Positions 16,888-27,485 are shown, numbered from the stretch's first letter. The stretch: DNA of 63,767 bases from Oscillospiraceae bacterium (GCA_015066095.1 SVPC01000009.1:1-63767); one strand, 5' to 3'. Made by a program: numbers and translations. The notes: generated by a model from the letters alone, not told the origin.

Positions 16888-17493
16888 TTAATTTTTATTA
16901 GATTTTGTATACGGTGCTAATTCTAATCTAATAAAATAGCCCTTTTCGTGATGGCAAACAGGACAAGCTTCAGGCGCTTGTTTTCCTTTGAAAACATTAC
17001 CACAATTAAGACAAACCCAGTCACATTCACAATCGTTTACAAATAACTTGTTTTGCTTTAAAAGGTCAGCAAATAGTTTAAAACGCTTTGCGTGTTCATT
17101 TTCAATTTTACCGATATTTTCAAAAGAAGTTGCAACCGCTAAATTTTCTTCCGCTTTTGCATCTTCCGCAAAATTTTTATAAACATCTTCATACTCTTCT
17201 GTTTCGTTATGAACGGCATTTTCAAGCAATTCTATAACCGAATTTGTAACTTCTACGGGATAAGCGCCATCAATTTCCACAGTTTCGCCATTAAGTTCAC
17301 TTAAATGTTTCATAAAAACATTAGCGTGTGCAAGTTCTTGGTCTGCAGTATATTTAAACACCGCCTCAATAACATATAATCCTTGTTTTTTTGCTATTTC
17401 TGCGGCAAAGGTATAACGGTTACGCGCCTGACTCTCCCCTGCAAACGCTCTCATTAAATTTGTTTTTGTTTTACTTTCTTTAAAATTTATCAT
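16888..17493 (-). CDS. Rubrerythrin
   Basis: This 201-residue non-haem iron protein reduces peroxide in anaerobes. The N-terminal ferritin-like domain carries the diiron ligands (AGESQARNRY, DQELAHANVF, then ENEHAKRF). A rubredoxin-like C-terminus follows (CLNCGNVF and CPVCHHEKG). The ATG at 17493 is chosen because AAGGAG lies 8 bases upstream; the GTG that extends the frame lies inside that ribosome site. It is a single-gene unit between two terminators. Confidence 0.95.
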   Translation of the reverse strand: MINFKESKTKTNLMRAFAGESQARNRYTFAAEIAKKQGLYVIEAVFKYTADQELAHANVFMKHLSELNGETVEIDGAYPVEVTNSVIELLENAVHNETEEYEDVYKNFAEDAKAEENLAVATSFENIGKIENEHAKRFKLFADLLKQNKLFVNDCECDWVCLNCGNVFKGKQAPEACPVCHHEKGYFIRLELAPYTKSNKN

Positions 17494-17540
17494 AATAACC
17501 ACTCCTTAAAAATAGAGTGTCCAATTTTTTACAAAATATT

Positions 17541-17565
17541 AAAAGCGAGGTTAACCCTCGCTTTT
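17541..17565 (-). terminator. Terminator after the 106-aa gene
   Basis: AAAAGCGAGG and CCCTCGCTTTT pair around a short loop, immediately beyond the 17568 stop. Confidence 0.75.
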
Positions 17566-17567
17566 AA

Positions 17568-17888
17568 TTATTTTCTATAGTATGTGTAGTATGCTGTAAC
17601 AGTATCATATTTACCTGTTACAGTATTTTCACCCTCTACGGTAACACCGTCACCGCTCATAAGCAAATAATACTTTGAGTTATCAATTTTACAATTAAAA
17701 ACATCAATTTCACCGCAAATAATACGAATATATTCGCCTATAACGGCAATTCTGCCGAGTTTACCAATTATATCATAAGTAACGGTTCCATCAGGATGCT
17801 TGTTACGTTTGGTGACATATTTAAGTTCTCTGCCGTCAAAAGTACGCAGCAAGTCTTGGTTTTTATGCTTTTTGTGAAACAAACCCAT
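17568..17888 (-). CDS. Conserved hypothetical 106-aa protein
   Basis: This small, beta-rich, soluble protein has no motif I recognise. It contains a basic N-terminus ([11 protein letters not shown]) and a C-terminal half rich in alternating hydrophobic residues, as in a small barrel. Its start overlaps the tyrS stop in a TAATG, so it is translated from the same message. No function can be given. Confidence 0.7.
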   Translation of the reverse strand: MGLFHKKHKNQDLLRTFDGRELKYVTKRNKHPDGTVTYDIIGKLGRIAVIGEYIRIICGEIDVFNCKIDNSKYYLLMSGDGVTVEGENTVTGKYDTVTAYYTYYRK

Positions 17889-19111
17889 TATGCTACCACA
17901 AACTTAACAAAGTTCTTTTTACCTTTTTTAAGAATAATTTCAGTTGCAAAATCGTCTGTTGTAAGAGAGTAAGACGGGTCGGTTATCTTTTGGTCGTTAA
18001 TAGAAACGCCGCCTTGTTGTACAAGACGTCTTGCTTCACCATTAGAAGCGGCAAGACCTGCTTTTACCATCATAGCAAGTACACCGATTTTGCCGTCGGT
18101 AAAGTCGGCAGCCAAAAGTTCTGTAGTAGGCATATTTTGGTGAGAACCTGCACCGCCAAAAACAGCACGTGCAGTATTTTGAGCGTTGGTAGCTTCATCT
18201 TCACCATGAACGAGTTTTGTAAGTTCAAAAGCCAAAATTTCTTTTGCAGTATTAAGTTGAGCGCCTTCCCAACTATCCATCTTGTCAATTTCTTCAAGCG
18301 GTAAGAAAGTAAGCATTCTAATGCACTTTAATACATCAGCGTCGGCAACATTGCGCCAGTATTGATAAAATTCGTAAGGACTTGTCTTTTTGGGGTCAAG
18401 CCATACCGCGCCGCCAACAGTTTTACCCATCTTTTTACCCTCTGAATTTAGAAGCAAAGTAATGGTCATAGCATAAGCATCTTTACCGAGTTTTTTACGG
18501 ATAAGTTCAGTACCGCCGAGCATATTAGACCACTGGTCGTCACCGCCGAATTGCATATTGCAACCATACTCTTTATAGAGATGATAAAAGTCATAACTCT
18601 GCATTATCATATAGTTAAATTCAAGGAAAGAAAGACCCTTTTCCATACGCTGTTTATAACACTCTGCACGAAGCATATTATTAACCGAGAAACAAGCGCC
18701 AACTTCACGCAAAAGGTCGATATAGTTGAGTTTTAAAAGCCAATCGGCATTATTAACCATTTGTGCTTTACCTTCGCCAAATTCAATAAACTTGCTCATT
18801 TGCTCTTTAAAGCAATCACAGTTGTGTTGAATTTGTTCGGCAGTCATCATAGAACGCATATCTGTTCTGCCTGAAGGGTCGCCGATATGACCTGTACCAC
18901 CGCCGATAAGTGCAATAGGTTTGTTACCTGCCATTTGAAGACGCTTCATAAGACAAAGAGCCATAAAGTGACCAACGTGCAAACTGTCAGCTGTGGGGTC
19001 AAAACCTATATAAAAGGTTGCCTTACCGCTATTGATAAGTTCTCTGATTTCATCCTCATCAGTAACCTGTGCTATAAGACCACGGGCTACAAGTTCTTCA
19101 TAAATTTTCAT
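17888..19111 (-). CDS. tyrS: Tyrosyl-tRNA synthetase
   Basis: This 407-residue class I synthetase charges tRNA-Tyr. The HIGH-type box is [10 protein letters not shown], and the KMSKS loop is present as KMGKT. A C-terminal S4 RNA-binding domain follows ([18 protein letters not shown]). It overlaps recN by 14 bases at its start. No T-box leader is visible, so expression probably depends on the upstream operon. Position downstream of recN is unusual, since spoIVB usually holds that place in Firmicutes. Confidence 0.96.
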   Translation of the reverse strand: MKIYEELVARGLIAQVTDEDEIRELINSGKATFYIGFDPTADSLHVGHFMALCLMKRLQMAGNKPIALIGGGTGHIGDPSGRTDMRSMMTAEQIQHNCDCFKEQMSKFIEFGEGKAQMVNNADWLLKLNYIDLLREVGACFSVNNMLRAECYKQRMEKGLSFLEFNYMIMQSYDFYHLYKEYGCNMQFGGDDQWSNMLGGTELIRKKLGKDAYAMTITLLLNSEGKKMGKTVGGAVWLDPKKTSPYEFYQYWRNVADADVLKCIRMLTFLPLEEIDKMDSWEGAQLNTAKEILAFELTKLVHGEDEATNAQNTARAVFGGAGSHQNMPTTELLAADFTDGKIGVLAMMVKAGLAASNGEARRLVQQGGVSINDQKITDPSYSLTTDDFATEIILKKGKKNFVKFVVA

Positions 19112-20771
19112 AATTATTGCTCCTATCTATTAGTTCCTTAGCGGAATTATATAAGTTTTCAGTAATTTCTGTACCCGACATAATACGCGCGATTTCATTT
19201 ATCTTTTGCTTGTAATTAAGCGGTGTAACATTTGTAAAAGTATGTTTACCGTCGGTCGTTTTTTCGATAAGCAAATGCTCATCTGCGACGGCGGCAATCT
19301 GTGCTAAATGTGTAACGCAGATTACTTGACGTGCAGTTGCTACTTTTTTAAGTTGAGTTGCAACCTTGCCTGCGGCAAAACCGCTGATACCGGTATCAAT
19401 TTCGTCAAAAATCATAGTGCCAACATTATCTTTATCAAGCAAAACACTCTTAATGCTTAACATAACGCGTGATAATTCGCCGCCTGAAGCGGTTTTGTGC
19501 AAGGGCTTAAGACTTTCGCCGTTGTTGGCAGAAATCAAAAATTCGGCGGTATCACAGCCGTTTTTCTGGTATCTTCCCTGCTTGATATCAACCACAAACT
19601 TGACATTAGGCATATTAAGATAAGACAGAGTGTCACAAACCTGTGCCGAAAAATCTTCTGCCGCTTTAATGCGGCTATTTGATAATATTTTTGCTTTTTC
19701 TACAAGTTCGAATTTTGCATTTTCAAGGCTTTCAGAAAGTTCCAAAATACGCTTGTCCGAAAGAGAAATATTTTCAAGTTCTATTTGTGCGGTGCTTAGA
19801 AAATCAAGCATTTTTTGTTCACTCGAACCGTATTTTATCATAAGCCGTGATAGAAAATCAAGTCTCTGATTTAGGCTGTCGGGGTCTAAATTTTCAAACT
19901 CGTTATTACCCAAAAAACTGTCTAAATCTGCGCGAACATCTTCGATTAAAGTAAGCGCTTCGTTAAGTTTTGAATAACTGTTATCAAAATCTGCATTTTC
20001 AAGCGATTTTATAAGTTTTAAAGCATTAGAAATTTGTGTAACTGTGCCGTCGGTATCGTCGTTACCACCCAAGAAAAACTCAACACCGCTTAATGCCTTA
20101 TGCACCTTCTCATAAGAGTTAGCAATAGAAAGTTGTTTTTTAAGACTATCATACTCGCCAACCTTAATATTAGCGGTTTCAAGTTCGTTTATTTGATACT
20201 TTAACATATCAATTTTACGCTGTTTTTCGTCTTCGTCCATTTGGAGTGCCTGTAATTCTTTTCTAATAGAATTCAGTTGTTTGAAAACAGCATAATAATC
20301 ATCAATCAGTTGACTGTTTTCCGCAATTAAATCGATAAAATCTAAATGTTTTTCAGGATTTAAAAGGGCTTGATTATCGTGTTGACCATGTATATTGATT
20401 AAATTTTTAGAAATCTCACGCAAAACTGCCGATGTAACAGGCACATTATTGATTTTAATAAAACCTTTACCTGAAACACTTAACTTTCTTGTAATAATAA
20501 TGTCTTCATCATCGAGTGAAATTCCGTTTTCTTTTAGTAAAGCAACAGTTTCATTATTGGGGTTATCAAAAACCGCCGAAACAATGGCGCTATCGCACCC
20601 TGTACGAATTAAATCTTTAGATGTTCGTTCACCTAAAACCGCGTTTATGGCATCAATAACAATTGACTTACCCGCGCCGGTTTCACCAGTGAGTACATTA
20701 AAACCGTCTTTAAAATCAATATCAGTTTTTTCAATAACCGCAATATTTTCAATATGTAAAAATTTTAACAT
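19098..20771 (-). CDS. recN: DNA repair protein RecN
   Basis: This 557-residue SMC-like ATPase acts in double-strand-break repair. The Walker A is GETGAGKS near residue 30. Long coiled coils fill the middle (about 155-370). The signature [13 protein letters not shown] and Walker [12 protein letters not shown] sit near 430-480. It belongs to the long operon that starts at nusB, 13 bases after argR. Confidence 0.96.
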   Translation of the reverse strand: MLKFLHIENIAVIEKTDIDFKDGFNVLTGETGAGKSIVIDAINAVLGERTSKDLIRTGCDSAIVSAVFDNPNNETVALLKENGISLDDEDIIITRKLSVSGKGFIKINNVPVTSAVLREISKNLINIHGQHDNQALLNPEKHLDFIDLIAENSQLIDDYYAVFKQLNSIRKELQALQMDEDEKQRKIDMLKYQINELETANIKVGEYDSLKKQLSIANSYEKVHKALSGVEFFLGGNDDTDGTVTQISNALKLIKSLENADFDNSYSKLNEALTLIEDVRADLDSFLGNNEFENLDPDSLNQRLDFLSRLMIKYGSSEQKMLDFLSTAQIELENISLSDKRILELSESLENAKFELVEKAKILSNSRIKAAEDFSAQVCDTLSYLNMPNVKFVVDIKQGRYQKNGCDTAEFLISANNGESLKPLHKTASGGELSRVMLSIKSVLLDKDNVGTMIFDEIDTGISGFAAGKVATQLKKVATARQVICVTHLAQIAAVADEHLLIEKTTDGKHTFTNVTPLNYKQKINEIARIMSGTEITENLYNSAKELIDRSNNYENL

Positions 20772-20784
20772 AAAAATTCCGCCG

Positions 20785-21231
20785 TTATAAAATATTATTT
20801 AATTTTTCAAACAAAGTTTTTGAGTCTTCAACACAACGGGTAACAATAATAATCGTATCGTCACCTGCTAAAGACCCTAACATAAATTCGTGAAACATAC
20901 CATCCAGCGCAACACAAGCGCCCGAAGCTAAACCACCGCGGCACTTAATAACAACATTGTTTAGTGCATAGTCAACAGACAGTACCGACTTTGCAAAAAT
21001 ATCCCTTTGATGGCTTATTTCATCATCGGTTGAAACGTTATTTGCGATATATCGGTAATTGCCGTTACGGTCGCGACCTTTCATAAGTTTTAATTCCTTA
21101 ATATCACGCGATACGGTTGACTGGGTAACATCAAAACCCAAACTTAAAAGTTCATTTTGTAAATCTTCTTGGGTTAAAATGATTTTTTGTTCTATAATTT
21201 CCATAATTTGTTTTTGACGTACTTGTTTCAA
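20785..21231 (-). CDS. argR: Arginine repressor ArgR
   Basis: This 148-residue regulator has an N-terminal winged helix (ITQEDL-like LTQEDLQNELLSLGF, then TQSTVSRDIKEL). The C-terminal arginine-binding/hexamer domain contains the GxxAGxDTI-like LAGDDTI. The TTG at 21231 is preferred, because GCAGGAG lies 8 bases upstream and the protein then starts KQVRQKQ like other ArgR. An ATG at 21249 lacks a ribosome site. In this conserved operon ArgR lies next to nadK and recN. Confidence 0.92.
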   Translation of the reverse strand: MKQVRQKQIMEIIEQKIILTQEDLQNELLSLGFDVTQSTVSRDIKELKLMKGRDRNGNYRYIANNVSTDDEISHQRDIFAKSVLSVDYALNNVVIKCRGGLASGACVALDGMFHEFMLGSLAGDDTIIIVTRCVEDSKTLFEKLNNIL

Positions 21232-21232
21232 T

Positions 21233-22078
21233 TTAAAAACTCCTGCCATCTTTAAATTTTACCGAAAGTGTTTTATAAAAAGAACGGTCGTTAAGCCTTA
21301 TAAGTTTAACTGAATTAGGCGATTTAGTGATTTTAATTTGGGTATATGGTTTTACATTGGTAACCTTTCTGCCGTCAACCGTTAAAAATATCTCGGTGCG
21401 TTTTTTAGAAAAAGATTTTAATGAGATTTCCTTTTCAGCGCCTAAAAGTATCGGCTTTGCCGACAGAGAATGTGAACAAATAGGTGTAATGCACATATTC
21501 TCGGTAGATGGGTCAATTATAGGACCTCCCGCCGACATTGAATATGCAGTTGAACCTGTCGGAGTTGAGACAATTAAACCATCGGCAAGATAGTTAATTG
21601 TATCCTTTCCTACCGAAACCGAAATATCCACAATTCTTGAAATAAAACCGCTTGTTATAACTGCATCATTAAGGGCAGTATAACTGTTTATAAGGTTTCC
21701 GTTTTCAAATACATCGACAGACAGCATCATTCGGTCTTCCACGAAATATTCTTTACTTTTTAATTTTGAAATAAGTGAAAGTTCATTTTGTTCAATATTA
21801 GCAAGATAGCCCATACGACCGGCATTTATACCCAAAACAGGCTTATTATCGAGAGCGGCACGTTTTGCGTAACGGATAATAGTACCGTCACCGCCAATGG
21901 TGATGATAACATCGGCAAGGCTATATAAACTGTCTTCGGGGGCTGTTTTAAAATTAGGACTGCAAATGGTATCAGGCAAATAAGCCACTATTCCCTCTTG
22001 TTTTAAAATTACGCCGAGTTTTTCAACAACCTCTGCCGAGCCTCTTTTATCAAGATTAGGTAAAATGGCTACTACCAT
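21233..22078 (-). CDS. nadK: NAD kinase
   Basis: This 281-residue enzyme phosphorylates NAD to NADP. The diagnostic GGDGT is in ITIGGDGTIIRYA, followed by GINAGRMGYLA and a TPTGSTAYSMSAGGP loop. The ATG at 22078 follows GGAGTGAGG; the GTG inside that site would extend it by three codons. It lies between tlyA and argR in the conserved operon. Confidence 0.95.
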   Translation of the reverse strand: MVVAILPNLDKRGSAEVVEKLGVILKQEGIVAYLPDTICSPNFKTAPEDSLYSLADVIITIGGDGTIIRYAKRAALDNKPVLGINAGRMGYLANIEQNELSLISKLKSKEYFVEDRMMLSVDVFENGNLINSYTALNDAVITSGFISRIVDISVSVGKDTINYLADGLIVSTPTGSTAYSMSAGGPIIDPSTENMCITPICSHSLSAKPILLGAEKEISLKSFSKKRTEIFLTVDGRKVTNVKPYTQIKITKSPNSVKLIRLNDRSFYKTLSVKFKDGRSF

Positions 22079-22083
22079 AAGCC

Positions 22084-22890
22084 TCACTCCTTTAATGTTT
22101 GGTATGAATTTTCGACAACCTCACTTGCCGTAGTGTTACATAAATTTTCGAAAACAGCAGTTTTCTTGATATGACATAAATATTCAATATTACCCTCAGG
22201 ACCTTTTACGGGTGAAAAATCAAGCCCTAACAAGGTAAACTTATTTTCTTCTAAAAGATTAATAATTTTTTCAATTACAGCGATGTGAACATTTTTATCC
22301 CTTACCACGCCTTTTTTACCCACATTTTCTTTACCCGCTTCAAACTGCGGTTTAATAAGGCATACCGCTTGACCGTTATCCTTTAAAAGTGTACGCATTA
22401 CGGGTAAAATCAGCGAAAGCGAAATAAAAGAAACATCAACCGAAGCAAAATCAAGTTCTTCGGGAATTTGTTCGCTAGTTACATATCTAAAATTTGTGCG
22501 TTCAAGGTTTATAACACGCTCATCTGTACGCAATTTCCAAGCAAGTTGACCGTATCCAACATCAATAGCATAAACCTTTTTAGCGCCGTTTTGAAGCATA
22601 CAGTCGGTAAAACCGCCCGTAGAAGCGCCAATATCGGCACAAATGGTATTTTCAAGCGAAAAATCAAAAACATTTACCGCTTTTTCAAGTTTCAAACCAC
22701 CGCGGCTAACATATTTAAGGGTTTCTCCCCTTACTTCTATTATGTCATCAGGCTTTATAGTATTACCTGCCTTGTCAGATTTTTGATTATTGACATACAC
22801 AATGCCCGCCATTATGAGCGCTTTTGCCTTTTCGCGGCTTTCGGCAAAACCCTTTTCGCACAAAGCCACATCTAAACGAATTTTAGCCAT
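22084..22890 (-). CDS. tlyA: TlyA-family RNA 2'-O-methyltransferase
   Basis: This 268-residue protein has an N-terminal S4 domain (RLDVALCEKGF) and an FtsJ-like methyltransferase domain with the SAM loop ADIGASTGGFTDC. In other bacteria TlyA methylates ribosomal RNA; it is often annotated as hemolysin, which is misleading. The start has AAGGAG 5 bases upstream and overlaps dxs by 8 bases. Confidence 0.94.
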   Translation of the reverse strand: MAKIRLDVALCEKGFAESREKAKALIMAGIVYVNNQKSDKAGNTIKPDDIIEVRGETLKYVSRGGLKLEKAVNVFDFSLENTICADIGASTGGFTDCMLQNGAKKVYAIDVGYGQLAWKLRTDERVINLERTNFRYVTSEQIPEELDFASVDVSFISLSLILPVMRTLLKDNGQAVCLIKPQFEAGKENVGKKGVVRDKNVHIAVIEKIINLLEENKFTLLGLDFSPVKGPEGNIEYLCHIKKTAVFENLCNTTASEVVENSYQTLKE

Positions 22891-24709
22891 TTATACTCCT
22901 TAACATTGTATCGGCACAAAGTCCGTTATTTTTTAGTGCAGATTCAATACTTGCACCGGCTATAAATTTATTTTCTATAGCGTGTATTTGCACTTTATTT
23001 TCGAAACCGTTATTATAAAGTATACTTACGATATGTTCACCAATACCGCCGTTTTTCACAGTTTCTTCAAAAATTTGTATATTTTGATACTTAGTAAGCG
23101 TTTTGATAAGTTCGTCGCTTAACGGATATATTTTATTGAGTTTTATAATATCGAAGCCGCCGTCTTTTTGTGCTTTTAAGGCTTCCGTAAACAATCTGCC
23201 GTATGTCAGAATTGCGTTTTTGCCGTCACCCTTAATGACATCAAATTCATTACCGATTTGATAGTTAGGTCTGTCTCCACTTTCACAACCGCGCGGATAA
23301 CGAATTGCAGTAACCGTGGAACTTACGGCGGATTTTTTAATATAAAACTCCAACTCGTCAAAATAACAAGGTGAAAAAATCTCAACATTTGGAATAAGCG
23401 AAAGATAAGAAACATCAAATAAACCTTGGTGGGTTTCGCCGTCTTCCCCAACAATTCCCGCACGGTCAATAAGAAAACATACGGGTAAATTTTCAATTGC
23501 ACAGTCGTGAATAATTTGGTCAAAACCACGCTGTAAAAATGAAGAATATACCGCAAAATACGGCTTCATACCGCCTTTTTTAAGACCCGCACAAAATGTT
23601 ACAGCGTGTTGCTCGGCAATACCAACATCGAAAAAACGGTCACTGTATTTTTCTGCAAATGGGGAAAGTCCCGTACCGCTTGTCATTGCAGCGGTTATAG
23701 CGCAGATAGTGGGGTCGGTATTTGCCATTTCGCAAAGTGTATTACCCGCTATATCAGAATAGGTTAATTTATCGCCGAATTTTGCACCCTCATCAATATC
23801 AAACGGAGATACACCGTGATAATTTTTAGGGCTTGTTTCGGCATAAGAATAGCCTTTTCCCTTTGTGGTTATTACATGGATAAGTGACGGGCGGTTATAA
23901 CTTTGTGCTATTTTAAACAGTTCTTCCAAAGCACCGATATCGTGCCCATCAACCGGACCTAAATAGTTAAAACCGAGAGATGTAAAGAAATTATTTTTAT
24001 AAATAAAGCCTTTTATAACTTCCTTAAACTTAAAAACAAAAGAATAAAGTGCTTTACCGATAAGAGGTAATTTTTGTAAAAACTTTGAAAGCGCAAATTT
24101 AAAGTTATGATATTTTGGTTTATTACGCATTTTTGTAAGGCTGCGCGAAAGTGCGCCGACATTACTGGAAATGGACATTTTGTTATCGTTTAAAACAACA
24201 ATAAAATTACTCTTATCATTACCAACGTTATTAAGCGCCTCGTAAGCCATACCGCCTGTGAGAGCGCCGTCACCTATAACCGCAACCGCACTGCCATTTT
24301 GGTTTGTTAACCTTTTAGCGCGGTAAATGCCGTATGCCGCCGAAATTGAATTACTGCTATGACCTGTGATAATCGGGTCGTGTTCACTTTCACTCGGTCG
24401 CATAAAACCCGATATACCGCCCTCGGTACGCAAGGAAGAAAAACGTTCAAAACGGCCTGTTAAAAGTTTGTGAGTATAGCATTGATGTCCTACATCAAAA
24501 ATTATTGCATCTTGCGGTGAATTAAAAGCGCGATGTAACGCAACTGTTAATTCAACCGAGCCTAAATTGGACGCCAAATGACCACCGTTTTTAGAAACAG
24601 TGTCGATAATACATTCCCTGATTTCGCTACAAAGCGTTTTCAGTTGTTCATTATTGAGTTTTTTAACATCTTCAGGTGAATTAATGTTACCTAAAATCTC
24701 AAAATTCAA
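22883..24709 (-). CDS. dxs: 1-deoxy-D-xylulose-5-phosphate synthase
   Basis: This 608-residue thiamine-diphosphate enzyme makes DXP from pyruvate and glyceraldehyde 3-phosphate, the first step of the MEP isoprenoid pathway. The TPP site is GDGALTGGMAYEALN. The transketolase middle domain carries VGIAEQHAVTFCAG and DRAGIVGEDGETHQG. Translation appears to start at TTG (24709), with AAAGGA about 9 bases upstream. It follows ispA, so two isoprenoid genes lie together. Confidence 0.96.
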   Translation of the reverse strand: MNFEILGNINSPEDVKKLNNEQLKTLCSEIRECIIDTVSKNGGHLASNLGSVELTVALHRAFNSPQDAIIFDVGHQCYTHKLLTGRFERFSSLRTEGGISGFMRPSESEHDPIITGHSSNSISAAYGIYRAKRLTNQNGSAVAVIGDGALTGGMAYEALNNVGNDKSNFIVVLNDNKMSISSNVGALSRSLTKMRNKPKYHNFKFALSKFLQKLPLIGKALYSFVFKFKEVIKGFIYKNNFFTSLGFNYLGPVDGHDIGALEELFKIAQSYNRPSLIHVITTKGKGYSYAETSPKNYHGVSPFDIDEGAKFGDKLTYSDIAGNTLCEMANTDPTICAITAAMTSGTGLSPFAEKYSDRFFDVGIAEQHAVTFCAGLKKGGMKPYFAVYSSFLQRGFDQIIHDCAIENLPVCFLIDRAGIVGEDGETHQGLFDVSYLSLIPNVEIFSPCYFDELEFYIKKSAVSSTVTAIRYPRGCESGDRPNYQIGNEFDVIKGDGKNAILTYGRLFTEALKAQKDGGFDIIKLNKIYPLSDELIKTLTKYQNIQIFEETVKNGGIGEHIVSILYNNGFENKVQIHAIENKFIAGASIESALKNNGLCADTMLRSING

Positions 24710-24722
24710 ATTTGACAGTCCT

Positions 24723-25604
24723 TTAATAATTTCTTTTAAGTAAGTATTCCGTAAGTTCTGTAAGTCGTGTTTTATCGCCAGAGAATGTGCTTAAACATTC
24801 CATTGCGTTATCGGTATATTGTTTAGCAATTTGGCGAGACTTATCAATGCCGTAAATTGTTACAAATGTGGTTTTATTATTTTTCTCATCACTGCCCACA
24901 GGTTTGCCAAGCAAATTTTGGTCAGCGGTACAGTCGAGAATATCATCAATTATCTGAAAAGCCAGACCAAGGTTATTTGCATAGTTTTTAGCGTTCTCAA
25001 TTGTATTTTGGTCTAACATACCTGCCGCGATACAACCGAGTGTAGCAGCAGCAATTAAAAGTCCGCCCGTTTTACGGGAGTACATATCAATAAGTTGGTC
25101 TGCGGTAGGTGTAATTTTTTCAAAACTTAAATCAAGCACCTGGCCGCCAATCATACCATGCAGACCTGAAAGCGATGACAAATACTCAACCGCTTTTACA
25201 ACACGCTCTGGCGGTAACTCTGCTTTTGATAAAACACCAAACGCTTCGGTAAGTAAAGTATCACCTGCTAACAGTGCGGTATCTTCACCGTATTTTATAT
25301 GACAAGAAGGTTTTCCTCGGCGCATATCATCATTATCCATACACGGTAAATCGTCATGTATAAGCGAATAGGTATGAATCATTTCGAGTGCTACCGCAAA
25401 AGGTGCAGCTTTTTTTATGTCACCGCCAAGCATACGGCAAAATTCAAGCAAAATAATCGGTCGGATACGCTTTCCGCCGAGTGTAAGACTGTAACGCGAT
25501 GCATCACTAACAGTTTTATAACCACAATCATTAATTTCGGGGAAATATATTTCTATTTGCTTTTCAATATTGTTTATATATTCTTTAAGCCAATTATCAA
25601 CCAT
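24723..25604 (-). CDS. ispA: Polyprenyl (farnesyl/geranylgeranyl) diphosphate synthase
   Basis: This 293-residue prenyltransferase builds C15-C20 diphosphates from IPP and DMAPP. The first aspartate motif is DDLPCMDNDDMRRG and the second is QIIDDILDC. The ATG at 25604 lies directly after the xseB stop; a GTG four codons earlier would overlap xseB by 11 bases. Neither has a strong ribosome site. Product chain length cannot be read from sequence alone. Confidence 0.94.
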   Translation of the reverse strand: MVDNWLKEYINNIEKQIEIYFPEINDCGYKTVSDASRYSLTLGGKRIRPIILLEFCRMLGGDIKKAAPFAVALEMIHTYSLIHDDLPCMDNDDMRRGKPSCHIKYGEDTALLAGDTLLTEAFGVLSKAELPPERVVKAVEYLSSLSGLHGMIGGQVLDLSFEKITPTADQLIDMYSRKTGGLLIAAATLGCIAAGMLDQNTIENAKNYANNLGLAFQIIDDILDCTADQNLLGKPVGSDEKNNKTTFVTIYGIDKSRQIAKQYTDNAMECLSTFSGDKTRLTELTEYLLKRNY

Positions 25605-25605
25605 T

Positions 25606-25800
25606 TTATTCTTCACTCTCGGCTTCCGTTAATGAAATGATTTTTTGTTCGGCTGTTTCCAAAGTCTTTCGGCAATCGTTTGAGAGTTTAACGCCCTTTT
25701 CAAACAAGGCAATTGACTCATCTAAAGAAACATCTTCATTTTCAAGTTTATTTATAATATCTTCAAGTTGATTTAACGATTTTTCAAAACTGTTTTCCAT
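25606..25800 (-). CDS. xseB: Exodeoxyribonuclease VII small subunit
   Basis: This 64-residue helical protein has the family pattern FEKSLNQLEDIINKLENEDV. It wraps XseA to make exonuclease VII. The ATG at 25800 has AAGGAGAG 4 bases upstream. The xseA stop lies 2 bases away. Confidence 0.94.
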   Translation of the reverse strand: MENSFEKSLNQLEDIINKLENEDVSLDESIALFEKGVKLSNDCRKTLETAEQKIISLTEAESEE

Positions 25801-25801
25801 A

Positions 25802-27001
25802 TTACTCTCCTTTAGTATCAACAATACAATTCAAACTGCCATCTTTAAGTTTTAAGGTGAATTTATCACCAACCGAAATATCTTTACTGCTCTTTAAAAT
25901 TTTGCCATCTTTCTCGGCAACAGAGTAACCGCGCGAAAGCACTTTTAACGGACTTAACGCATCAAGAGTGGCTAAATTTGTCTTAAAACGCATTTTGTTA
26001 ATATTGAGTATATCGGTATATCGTTTAGTTAAGCGGTCAAACAATGTATCAACCGTCAGGTTTCGTTGTTCTATAATAGACTGAACACCTTTTTTAATAT
26101 AGGGTGAGTTCTCTGCTTGTGAAAAACGGGATTTTGCAAGTGTGAGTTTACCATTTAGAGCCTTAATAAGTCTTTGCTTGTTAGAATTAAGACGATATTT
26201 CATTTCACCCATATCGGGTACTGCTAATTCTGCCGCCGCAGAAGGTGTTGGTGCGCGTAAATCAGCCACTAGGTCGCAAATAGTAAAATCAGTTTCGTGA
26301 CCCACTGCCGAGATTACAGGTATTGGCGATTCGTAAATCTTACGAGCAAGTATTTCGTCATTAAATGCCCATAAATCCTCAATAGAACCGCCGCCGCGAC
26401 CGATAATAATAAGGTCGCAACAGTCTATCGGATAAACACGCTCTAACGCGTTTAGCATTTCAGGCACCGCATTTTCACCTTGCACAGATACGGGACACAT
26501 AACAATATTACAAAGCGGCCAACGACGGGTTAAAATATTTAAAATATCTTGCACTGCAGCCCCCGTTTCGGAAGTGATAACCGCAATTTTTTGGGGGAAC
26601 TTTGGTATAGGTCGCTTCTTTTCGGGGTCTAAAAGACCTTCTTTTGAAAGGCGTTCTTTAATTTGTTCAAACGCAAGAGCAATATCACCTAAACCGTCGG
26701 GGTGCATTTCTTGTGCGTAAAATTGATATTGGCCATCCTTTTCATAGATTGACACACGACCGCGCAGTATAACCTTTAAGCCGTCGGTAACATCGAATTT
26801 TACCTGTTGTGCATAACCGCGAAACATTACACAACGAATAGAAGCATCATTATCTTTTAAAGTAAAATACAAATGTCCACTTGCGTAATGATTTTTAAAG
26901 TTAGATATTTCGCCCACAACATAAATATCGTTAAGGCGCATATCCCCCTCAATCAAAGATTTAACAAACAGATTTAACTGTTTAACAGTAACAGTTTGCA
27001 T
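25802..27001 (-). CDS. xseA: Exodeoxyribonuclease VII large subunit
   Basis: This 399-residue nuclease subunit degrades single-stranded DNA. An OB fold covers about 1-100. The catalytic region has VITSETGAAVQDI, IIIGRGGGSIEDLWAF and SAVGHETDFTI. A coiled coil follows from about 265. It lies between nusB and xseB with 1-2 base gaps. Confidence 0.96.
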   Translation of the reverse strand: MQTVTVKQLNLFVKSLIEGDMRLNDIYVVGEISNFKNHYASGHLYFTLKDNDASIRCVMFRGYAQQVKFDVTDGLKVILRGRVSIYEKDGQYQFYAQEMHPDGLGDIALAFEQIKERLSKEGLLDPEKKRPIPKFPQKIAVITSETGAAVQDILNILTRRWPLCNIVMCPVSVQGENAVPEMLNALERVYPIDCCDLIIIGRGGGSIEDLWAFNDEILARKIYESPIPVISAVGHETDFTICDLVADLRAPTPSAAAELAVPDMGEMKYRLNSNKQRLIKALNGKLTLAKSRFSQAENSPYIKKGVQSIIEQRNLTVDTLFDRLTKRYTDILNINKMRFKTNLATLDALSPLKVLSRGYSVAEKDGKILKSSKDISVGDKFTLKLKDGSLNCIVDTKGE

Positions 27002-27002
27002 A

Positions 27003-27395
27003 TTAAGCCTTTTTTTCTACGGAAGACAAAATACCGTTGATAAAAGAAGCATCTTCTTTTGTTGCATATTTTTTCGCAAGTTCCACTGCTTCGTTAATAG
27101 ATACCGAAACAGGAATATCATCCATATACTTTATTTCATAAATTGCAAGTCTTAAAATGCATAAAGCAACCTTTGCAATTCTGCCGATTTTCCAACCGAT
27201 TGCATTTTCTGAAATGATATTATCAAGTGTCAAAAGATTATCGTAAACACCGAAAAATACCGACTTAATGTAATCATTTGGTTTTAAATCGCGCACTTCT
27301 TGTGCTAATTCTAAAATTTCTTCGGCAGAAGCCTCATTAAACTGTTTTTCAAAAATCAAAATAAAAGCTTCTTCTCTTGCTTCGCGTCTTGTCAT
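27003..27395 (-). CDS. nusB: Transcription antitermination factor NusB
   Basis: This 130-residue all-helical protein acts in rRNA antitermination with NusE. It starts TRREAREEAFILIFE and has the C-terminal pattern VSINEAVELAKKYATKEDASFINGIL. The ATG at 27395 has GAGGTGG 3 bases upstream. It is the first gene of the operon that runs to tyrS. Confidence 0.95.
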   Translation of the reverse strand: MTRREAREEAFILIFEKQFNEASAEEILELAQEVRDLKPNDYIKSVFFGVYDNLLTLDNIISENAIGWKIGRIAKVALCILRLAIYEIKYMDDIPVSVSINEAVELAKKYATKEDASFINGILSSVEKKA

Positions 27396-27442
27396 AATCC
27401 ACCTCGGAACAAAATTATACAGTATATATTTTAACATAAAAA

Positions 27443-27478
27443 ATGCATATTTTCAAGAAATTTCTTAAAAATATGCAT
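27443..27478 (-). terminator. Terminator after the ttcA-like gene
   Basis: ATGCATATTTT pairs with AAAATATGCAT; on the minus strand six T follow. It lies about 8 bases after the stop and just before the nusB operon. Confidence 0.75.
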
Positions 27479-27485
27479 AATTAAA

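Noticed and set aside
20395-20790. 131-aa plus-strand open frame
   Set aside because: It is antisense to recN, with amino-acid content explained by the recN codons.
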